NCBI GenBank assembly: GCA_029237695.1
Contig: CM055277.1
Span: 40,458,242-40,522,241, forward strand
Length of the DNA stretch: 64,000 bases
DNA from: Conchocele bisecta
Taxonomy: Eukaryota > Mollusca > Bivalvia > Lucinida > Thyasiridae
Reading direction: 5' to 3'
The notes beneath the pieces were generated by a model. That model was not told where the DNA came from and did not search any database. It worked only from the letters and a program-made list of their open reading frames with translations. Shown here piece after piece: positions 56,346 to 64,000 of this stretch (position 1 is its first letter; each line of letters opens with the position of its first letter). The translations under genes were made by a program, and so were the position numbers.

Positions 56346-58060
56346 TAAACGAGCTTTCGAAATGCAATACTCGTACATGATTGGCGAGTTCATACCGAAT
56401 CGACCGTGCACACGTGGTAATATGGGCGCGTCTCGTGAGCTTTACGGCAAATAGATGTGACCTATGTGATATAAATATAACGTTCTACATAAATTGCATA
56501 ATTAATTTTATATTGCCGAAAGCGTCTAAATGTAATATGCGTTGGGACGAAATGCTGTGCTTTCATTGGTCGGTCGAGAGACTCGAGTAAACAATACATG
56601 TCAATAGCAGGCTAAGAGTTTTAACAAATGCCACTACATTACACCACCCTATACTTGGTTCTCCCCTTCAAACTTTGATTCACAATTAATGTTTCAACAG
56701 CAGAAATAACTTAGGGGATAACCATGCTTTGTTTTTTGCTTATTTGGAGCGGTAAGTGCGAGAATTATGGTCTGAGAATCAGACATTATAGTGTGCTGCC
56801 TGTTTTCTGAAACGACGGAGCATAATTATCACGAACATTTACATTATTCAATACGTCAGCTGGTTGTTGTCATCATCGATAACCGCCTGACACCAAGTTA
56901 ATTTAAAGAAATGTAACTCCACCAAATAATAATGATCCTATTTCAAATTAAGATTAAAGCCCCAATACGGCTCAAGTTGCCGAATTTGGCCTCCTATTGG
57001 GTTTTTCCACACATAAATCCAACAGGTTTCATTACACACACTTTGAAACTGTTTGCATTCATTTTGGTACAAAAATGAGTTTGTAGTCGATGAAAATATC
57101 AATATTTGTTGATAAACAAACAGCAGGTGCGTGTTCAAAGTCCGATCGATTTTCCGATAGACGCTCGGGTCAACTGCTGAACTTCCTGATTCGCGGCCGA
57201 TGAATTCCGATAGCCGGAGTTTATCGACTCGCTTCCGAGCCGAAGCCGTTAGGTTACGGAAATTAATTTGTCAATATTGACATTTTGCACTGAGTGGTAC
57301 ACAAAACAAGTTTTTGTTGTCTTCACATTGCGATTAAGATGTAAATCTCAAGACTTGAGATGTATCTATTAGACAGTATATGTTAGTTTTGTATACTAAA
57401 TCAGTTGCCAAACATGTTTTTGTGTTTGAAAAAATCTGAAAATTGTTATACTGAGCCGTTCAGGGCCTTTAATGGGAATTTTTCTAAGAAATGTAGGCCA
57501 ATACATATACAATGGTGTCGGCTAATTCTGCGCACCTAAGGCTTTCCAAACAAATTTAAATGTGATTATCATCCCCATATTGAGCCAAAATTTCCTGACG
57601 CAGTTAAGACGTCTGTGCAGGTAAAATGTCATAACGTTCTGACGTCAGTAAGTGACGTAAATTGTGGGACGTGGAATTGTGGAACAGTTCATTTAGTAAA
57701 TAAGCAGCAGGCTCTAAGTATTTACACAATTGTACTATGTTCGGAATAACTTGTTACCAAACTATAGGACTGTGATAAAATTGTGTCATACTGTAGCAAT
57801 CAATCAGTTTGTGCATTCCGAAATCCACATATTTTATTATGACGTACGCAAAGCTAAATTTGACGTGAATAGCGCATTAGCCGATGCGCAGAATTAGCCG
57901 AAATACTCGACATTAACGTGTTGTTACAACAGTTAATTGCTTTTAATCATTTAAAAAAAACATATAAACATTTCTGCCGAACTATGAGTGTCACCAAAAT
58001 TTCCCAGGATTTACGCCTAATTCAGGTGATTAATATCTATAATGCCGTTAATTATTCGTA
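56346..58060. other. No gene seen
   Basis: AT-rich, apparently unique sequence; only short frames, none with a recognisable domain. Confidence 0.45.
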
Positions 58061-58190
58061 GTCAATGTGTATGATCACGTGGTTACAACAACAACAACAA
58101 GTACTGAAACTTCCAGAAGCCCTCCGATTCAAAGAACATATTCTTTTATTTTGTCTTTATTATGTAAGGGATTTTGATTATGTTGTTCCT
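58061..58190 (+). repeat. Fragment of the MITE at 43785
   Basis: GTGTATGATCACGTGGTTAC to TTATTATGTAA... matches 43788-43890 and 288-395. Confidence 0.8.
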
Positions 58191-58216
58191 AAATATGCCC
58201 TCTCCACACACACTTG

Positions 58217-58243
58217 TATATATATATATATATATATATATAT
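58217..58243. repeat. TA microsatellite
   Basis: About 13 TA units. Confidence 0.95.
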
Positions 58244-58559
58244 GCATGTCTGGTGAAAATACTTCATCACTTTAACCTTTGGAATACCCACGCCACCTTC
58301 TTTCCTATTCTAACTATATTGAAGCGACCCAGCCAACGAAGCATCACTATGCACGCCTGTGTATTGCGTGTTCCTCGCTTCGAATGTATCACTCATTTTG
58401 GACAAAAAAAACACGTCTGTCATTTTGTCTGTCATTTACCACGATCTCCGATGCATGCCTGGATGTTCACAACTGTAGTAATAAAGAGGGTATGGAAATG
58501 ATACCACCTCCTGGCAAATTGTCATATTTCTGATATTTTACAGACATTGGGAGGCAAAA

Positions 58560-58990
58560 CATATATATTTGGGATGCAAAACATATAGATTCGAACGTCG
58601 GAGCCTCCTTCGAGCCACCGAAAACAGATTCATCCCAATTGTGTCACAAATGTTTGAAAAATTATCTGGGAGGTCCAATTGTAGATAAAATGAGACATTT
58701 TATGATGGAAAACATACACAATTGGTACACAATTAGGACACACACATTGGAATGATACCACCTACGATTTCCATATTCTCATATTTTCTCGTATTTCTCG
58801 ACCCACAGAAAAACGGCTTCATCCCAAATGTGTCACAAATGTTCGAAACATGATCTGAAGGTCCAATTGTGAATACAATGAGACATTTTATGGTGGAAAA
58901 TATACACAATTGGTACACAATTAGTACACACAAATTGGAATGATACCACCCACGATTTTCCATATTCTCGTATTTTCTCGTATTTCTTGC
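58560..58990. repeat. ~190-bp tandem duplication
   Basis: Words ATGAGACATTTTATGRTGGA, CACAATTGGTACACAATTAG and GGAATGATACCACC occur in order twice, with a third partial start near 58938. Confidence 0.8.
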
Positions 58991-59039
58991 ACCATATTTC
59001 TACCACCCCTGCTGTGTGATTTCCACCCAATTGTCATGA

Positions 59040-59394
59040 GTCCTATCTGCTCTGTGTTCCCCACTCAGCTAGTGTTATGATCCCTCCCCCCCCCAGCTTC
59101 GTGACCCTCGGCTGTGTGACTCCCCATACCCAGCTTTGTGCCTGCTCCAATCCATGCTGTGTGATTCCTACTCCATTGTCATGATTCCCGACGACTGATT
59201 CGTGCAACCCTGCTGTGTGATCCACATCCCTGCTTCGTGCCCACCTGCTGTGTGACTCCCCACCCTCGATTCGTGCCCCCTCAAATCCCTGCTGTGTGAT
59301 CCCCACCCCTAAGTCGTGCCCACCTGCTGTGTGACTCCCAACCCTAGCCTCGCGCCCCCTCCCACCCCCGCTGTGTGACTCCCACACCAGCATC
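59040..59394. repeat. GCTGTGTGACTCCC minisatellite, left part
   Basis: Irregular ~33-bp units of TGCTGTGTGACTCCCCA plus TTCGTGCC. The same array continues at 63683, so the retroelement split it. Confidence 0.85.
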
Positions 59395-59399
59395 ATTTC
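59395..59399. repeat. ATTTC target-site duplication, left
   Basis: Repeated at 63683-63687 on the other side of the retroelement. Confidence 0.85.
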
Positions 59400-59593
59400 T
59401 GTTATGTATTTGCTATTTGTAACTGGTACAGAATACACAACAATATAATCGGAGTTCTACTCATGAACTGTTTTATTTCTCAAGCTGCAGTGCTATCAGA
59501 GGGACAGTGATAGAGGGTAGTATATAACAACATATATGTTTACATATGTGTCTACTATGATCATGATGATACATGTTTGGCTAGTATACAACA
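59400..59593 (-). repeat. 3' LTR
   Basis: TG...CA boundaries. Differs from the other LTR by a ~24-bp segment near 59440 and a few substitutions. Confidence 0.85.
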
Positions 59594-60009
59594 TTACCTC
59601 CTCTTGATATTTGTAGTTGCTACTGTAAAATGATTACATTGGTTACAATTGTCTTGCATGTATCAACATCTAGACAAATCCAAACAAACCGTCTTAGGTT
59701 ACTGCAGTGCAGAGTACAGAGCAATGAAATGGTCATGATCTGATAATGTTGCTGCCAGTAAACAGCTATGGACTGTTCCATGTATAATTAGGAAAATTTT
59801 ACTGCTGAAGTGGTTTGCTTGAAATTATCCCGACTTCACAATCCCTAATCAGAGAAAAGAGGTGATCATTACTCTAATCTCGTCATAAACATTGTGTGCA
59901 GAGATTATTGTGCTCTGTTTACCCACACAAAGTTCCCAGAACGGTAACTTTCATTCATAAAGTAATCCATTCAGCGGAATTCACTTGTAACTGATACCTC
60001 AGTTACAGA

Positions 60010-62228
60010 TCAGTCTGTAAGGTGGTTTTCTGTCACAGATTTGTCACAATGGAGTTCTGGTGCCGGCTCGGAATTGTTTATGATTTCTGGTTCAAATTCC
60101 GGAGACTGTATTTCCACTGATGTCTTCGTCATTTGGTCAGCATGACGTCGCCATGTTGCCTTGTCGCTGGTCACGACCTTGTACGACAGTGTACCGGTTT
60201 TCTCAGATATTGTAGCGTTGGCCCATTTGTTGGAATTGTCACGGTAATCACGCACCATAAAATTTTCTCCAATACCGAACTGGCGGGTTCTACTGTTACC
60301 GAGAGTGGAGAATTGCGTATTCTGCACGGTATCTTGCACATTTGGTTTGATGAGATCCAAACGTGTGCGCAGATTTCTGCCGAGAAACAACTTCGCAGGG
60401 GTTTCCTTTGTTTTGGAATGTGGCGTGTTCCTGTAGGCTAACAAGAAATTTGCGATTTTCTTGTAGACTGTGCCTCCCTCTGGAGTTGCCGATTTCATTG
60501 CCATTTTGAATGTTTGCACAAAACGTTCAGCCTGTCCGTTGCTGGCGGGGTGCCAGGGGACCGTTTGTGGGACTTCCCTTGTCACTGACGATATACTTTT
60601 GGATTTCTGGCCATTTGGAGTTTGCGTCGACCATAATTAGGTACATGTAACCCATGAATGGTCCGGCAAAGTCGATATGTATGCGTTCCCATGGAGCGGA
60701 GGGCCATTCCCATGGATGCAGTTCTACTTTTGTTGGCTCGTTCTGATGTACTTGACAGCCTGAATACCGTTTTACTAACTGTTCAATTTCATTGTCAAGA
60801 CCTGGCCACCAGAAGTAACTTCTGCTGAGTGCTTTCATTTTCACAATACCGACATGGCCTTCATGTAATTCATCGAGAACTTTGCTTCTCAACTTTGGTG
60901 GTATGATGACGCGTATTCCCCACATTAATCATCCCTGATGAACTGATAGTTCATTTCTGTGAATGTAGAATGCATTCAATGTAGCGTCACCCGGCTTATG
61001 CTTCCAGCCGTTTTTTTGTGTTAATTCCAATACATTTGATAGCACTGGGTCGCGCCGCGTTTCACGTGCTATTTCCATAGCGGTTACGGGTAGATTTTCA
61101 ATTTGTGACACATTAAACAGTTCTACTGGGTCAGTCTATGACTCTTTCTCTTGCTCTGGGCATGGTAACCGTGACACTCCATCAGCATTTGCGTTTGCTG
61201 TGGAACTTCTGTACTCGTTTGTGTAATCGTAGCCTTGTAATTCGATTGCATATCGCTGTAGTCGCTGGTATCCCTTTCTTTGGACCAAGTATGGTAAGAA
61301 GCGGCTGGTGATCAGTGACTAGTACAAATTTCCGCCCATACAGGTAACAGTGGAATTTCCTTACTGCCCATATGATTCATAACGCTTCCTTGTGGATTTG
61401 CGAGTAATTTGTCTCAGCTGTGCTCAGGGAGCGCGATGCGAATGCGATTGGTCGTTCCTCGCCAGTGGTCATAATGTGCGACAGTACACATCCTAGTCCA
61501 TAGGATGATGCATCACACGGCAGATCTGGGTTGTAATGTGTTAACACAGTGTCTGATGTGATCAGTTCTTTCACTTTCATGAACGCATTGTCCGCAGAGT
61601 GAGACCATTCAAATGTCACATCTTTTCTCAACAGCTTGTTTAATGGGTGCACAATAGTTGCCATGTTTGGAATAAATTTTCCATAGTAGTTGACAAGTCC
61701 TAAGAACGCTCTATGTTGTGTCACATTTTCTGGTTTCGGCGCATTCATCATTGCGTGAACCTTTTCTGGTGTCTTGTGTAGTCCATCTGCATCATTGATA
61801 TGCCCACAGTATGTAATTTCTTTCTGGAAGAAACTACATTTTTCCAAGTTTGCACGGAGGTTGTAGTCCTGTAGACGTTGCAACACTAATTGAAGAGTGT
61901 GGAGGTGCTCTTCGTCCGTTTTGCCTGTGATGATCATATCGTCGAGGATGCAGCTTGTGTTTGGTATTCCTTTCAATACCTGATCCATGGTGCGTTGCCA
62001 TATAGCGGCGGCAGATGCGATTCCGAACACTAAGCGGTTGTACTGATACAGTCCTTTGCTTGTGTTGATTGTCAGATACATTTTGCAGTCATCGTTCAAT
62101 TCCAACTGTAAGTAGGCTTGGCGCAGGTCTATTTTCGTGTATTTCTGTCCACCAGCCAGTGACGCGAAAATATCTTCTATTTTCGGCAGCGGATACTGGT
62201 CCACTTGCAGCTGTGCGTTAACCGTCAC
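60010..62228 (-). pseudogene. pol: Reverse transcriptase, RNase H and integrase, defective
   Basis: Reverse transcriptase (61377-62228) has YTKIDLRQAYLQLELNDD, RLVFGIASAAAIWQRTMDQV and a catalytic ILDDMIITG (usually YLDD). RNase H begins ERPIAFASRSLSTAETNYSQ and meets an in-frame TGA at 61377, then goes on in the same frame. The integrase zinc-binding region lies near 60850 (HEGHVGIVKMKALSRSYFWW). The catalytic core starts WERIHIDFAGPF, then VSDKG, then after a frame change HPASNGQAERFVQTFK. The distances D-D and D-E are far too short, so part of the core is deleted. This copy cannot encode an active integrase. Confidence 0.85.
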
Positions 62229-63481
62229 TTTGTAGTCGCCGCAGATTCTGACGGTGCCATCAGATGTCGGTATCGGGACTATCGGTGTGGCCCATTCGCT
62301 GATGTCCTTCTTTTTCTAGCCTGTCCAGCTCAGTGTCAACCTTATTTCTCAATGCATACGGTACTGGCCGTGCCTTGCAGAACGTCCAAATAATGGGGGA
62401 CTGTTTGTTTTCACAACATACAAGCCTAAATTACATTCCTGGTTCCCATATCGGACATTGACCTGTATTGTCCCAGCTGGCTTTATCACTTCGCCAGAGT
62501 ATGTCCTTAGTACGGTTGTTGTTTCAGCTAATTGCCTGTTATTAAACAACTTCAAGTACAGGTCGTGGGAGCTCACTGATATCGCAGACCCAGTGTCTAA
62601 TTCCATCTGCAGCTGTTTTCCATCTACAGTGTGTGTAACGGTAATTGGATCTGAGCTGCCAGAGTTAATCCGTAAAACACTGATAAATTCCTCAGGATCG
62701 CGTGTTTCTGACTTTATAGAGTATATACTGTTTTTGTTGACTTTCGCTGTTGGTTTCTTTAGTTGTCCTTTCTTGGAGAGACAAGCAGATTCAATGTGTC
62801 CCGTTTTCTTGCAGAAATGGCACTGTGCATCTTTAAAGTGACATTCTCCTGGAGTATGCCCTTTTCTGTCGCATCTGAAACATGGTTTCAGCGGCTGTAG
62901 TTTTTGTGCGGCAGGCGTTTTCTTTACTTTATGCACAGGTTCTGGCCTGTGCTGCTGCTGAAGCTCGGTGGCGTCCTTGGCAGCGCTTTCCATGGCGATG
63001 GCAATCTCTGTGGCTTTGGCCAATGTGAGGTCTTGTGTGGAGAGTAATTTGTTCTGAATGTTCGCAGTTCGAAGTCCACAATCCAGCCGGTCACGTAGAG
63101 CGTCATTGAGCATTGTCCCGAAGTCACAATGCTGGGTCAATTTCTCAATTCAGCCACATACACGTTTAACGGCTCCCCTTCTCTCTGGTCGCGTTTGTGA
63201 AAACGAAATCACTCGGCGATCACCAATGGTTTTGGTGATAGATGGTCGCTCAATAATTCCACAATTTCATCATATGATTTTGTTTTCGGCTCATCTGGCG
63301 CAGTTAAATTCCGAAGCAAACTGTATGTGCTAGCTCCAATTAAGGTCAGCAAGGCTGGTACCTTTTTGTCATTTTGAATTTCATTAACAATACAGAATTG
63401 TTCCAAACGTTCAACGTAACTGCTCCAATTTTCACTATTTTCACTGAACTCCCCAATAATTCCAATTTTAAAATTTGCCAT
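62229..63481 (-). pseudogene. gag: Gag and protease, frameshifted
   Basis: Gag starts MANFKIGIIGEFSENSENWS at 63481. There is a frame break near 63209-63140, then a capsid-like region and two zinc knuckles, CFRCDRKGHTPGEC and CHFCKKTGHIESAC. Protease has DTG in QMELDTGSAISVSS and SPPLFGR-type flap sequence. A frame change near 62300 separates it from reverse transcriptase. Confidence 0.85.
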
Positions 63482-63507
63482 TGCAAAGTAGGGTATAAAC
63501 TACTAAA

Positions 63508-63520
63508 ATCCTCGTCGCCA
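63508..63520 (-). other. Primer-binding site
   Basis: TGGCGACGAGGAT on the minus strand, three bases from the 5' LTR, starting TGG as expected for a tRNA 3' CCA end. Confidence 0.65.
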
Positions 63521-63523
63521 AAA

Positions 63524-63682
63524 TGTTATGTATTTGCTATTTGTAACTGGTACAGAATACATGAACTGTTTTATTTCTCAAGCTGCAGTGCTATCAGAGG
63601 GACAGTGATAGAGAGTAGTATATACCTACACACATGTTTACATCTGTGTCTACTATGATACATGTTTGGCTAGTATACAACA
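63524..63682 (-). repeat. 5' LTR
   Basis: Same ends as the left LTR; shorter by internal deletions. Confidence 0.85.
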
Positions 63683-64000
63683 ATTTCTCACCCCATCTTC
63701 GTGATTCCCGCTCTGTGTGACTCCCCCACCCGGCATTAGTCCCCGCCTCAGCTTCGTGATTCCCGCTGTGTGACGTCCCCACCCGGCAATAGTCACACCA
63801 CAGTTTCCTGATCCCCAACTGTGTGACTCCCCACCCTAGCTTCGTGATTCCCGCCGTGTGACTTCCACACCAAGGCTTAGTCCCCACCCAGCTTCGCGAA
63901 TCCCGCTGTGTGACTCCCACACCCAGCATTATTCCCAACCCCAGCTTCGTGATTCCCAGTGTGACTCCCCCCCACTCGGTAGCATAATGTATGATAGCCC
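63683..64000. repeat. GCTGTGTGACTCCC minisatellite, right part
   Basis: Starts with ATTTC (duplication), then ~33-bp units of CTTCGTGATTCCCGCTGTGT; runs to the window end. Confidence 0.85.

Larger units (their letters stand above)
59400..63682 (-). mobile_element. Gypsy-type LTR retroelement, near complete but defective
   Basis: LTRs of 194 bp (left) and 159 bp (right) begin TGTTATGTATTTGCT and end TACAACA, with a 5-bp ATTTC duplication. Reading the minus strand: 5' LTR, primer-binding site TGGCGACGAGGAT (63508-63520), Gag, protease, reverse transcriptase, RNase H, integrase, polypurine tract AGAGGAGGTAA (about 59594-59604), 3' LTR. Confidence 0.9.

Noticed and set aside
59043..59438. Gly/His-rich 131-codon frame
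   Set aside because: Translation of the GCTGTGTGACTCCC minisatellite running into the LTR.

Overview
The window looks like animal genomic DNA, most likely from a bivalve mollusc. It is AT-rich and dense in MITE-like repeats, tandem arrays and retroelement fossils, has GT-AG splice sites, and ends in a scaffold gap of exactly 500 N. The bivalve call rests on the repeat style and on SRCR-domain exons; it is an inference. There is no bacterial content.

Region 1, 443-26005: a 25.6-kb decayed endogenous dsDNA virus of the Maverick/Polinton-adintovirus type. It sits between TTAA target duplications and near-identical short terminal inverted repeats. Left to right it holds: a zinc-finger gene (minus); a host repeat block; a broken protein-primed DNA polymerase B (plus); a minus-strand block with integrase, small membrane and basic proteins, and a major capsid protein fused in frame to a packaging ATPase; a plus-strand gene for an acidic, coiled-coil, membrane-active protein, split by a 6.8-kb ISL2EU transposon; a minus-strand tail-anchored structural protein; plus-strand penton-like, fibre-like and membrane-protein genes; and an AT-rich right arm with an unrecognised minus-strand gene. 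An 18-bp palindrome-like motif recurs beside these genes and is probably a shared promoter. Polymerase, ATPase, penton, fibre and others carry frameshifts or stops. The integrase, three small minus-strand genes and the capsid frame are still open. No maturation protease was recognised.

Region 2, 12533-19353: the nested ISL2EU transposon. It has ~68-bp TIRs, a THAP plus DDE transposase gene (two exons, damaged) and a convergent SAP-SWIM-YqaJ nuclease gene (two exons, apparently intact).

Region 3, 1-442 and 26006-46000: an old segmental duplication. Positions 1-442, 26006-26380, 33133-33183 and 34325-35873 together match 43475-45990. The second copy therefore shows the pre-insertion state for the virus and for a 1.14-kb transposon, and it brackets a 6.7-kb long-TIR element. 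It also carries the 3' half of an SRCR domain, whose 5' half is an exon at 53299-53416. Between the copies lie a truncated Gypsy element (35863-38450, minus) and a 5'-truncated LINE (39240-42331, plus).

Region 4, 46537-64000: a gap, then tandem arrays (47.0-47.3, 47.6-49.6, 50.2-52.8 kb), MITEs, palindromic repeats, and a nearly complete but defective Gypsy-type LTR retroelement (59400-63682, minus) with a 5-bp target duplication, inserted into a minisatellite. Apart from the SRCR exons no host gene was recognised here.
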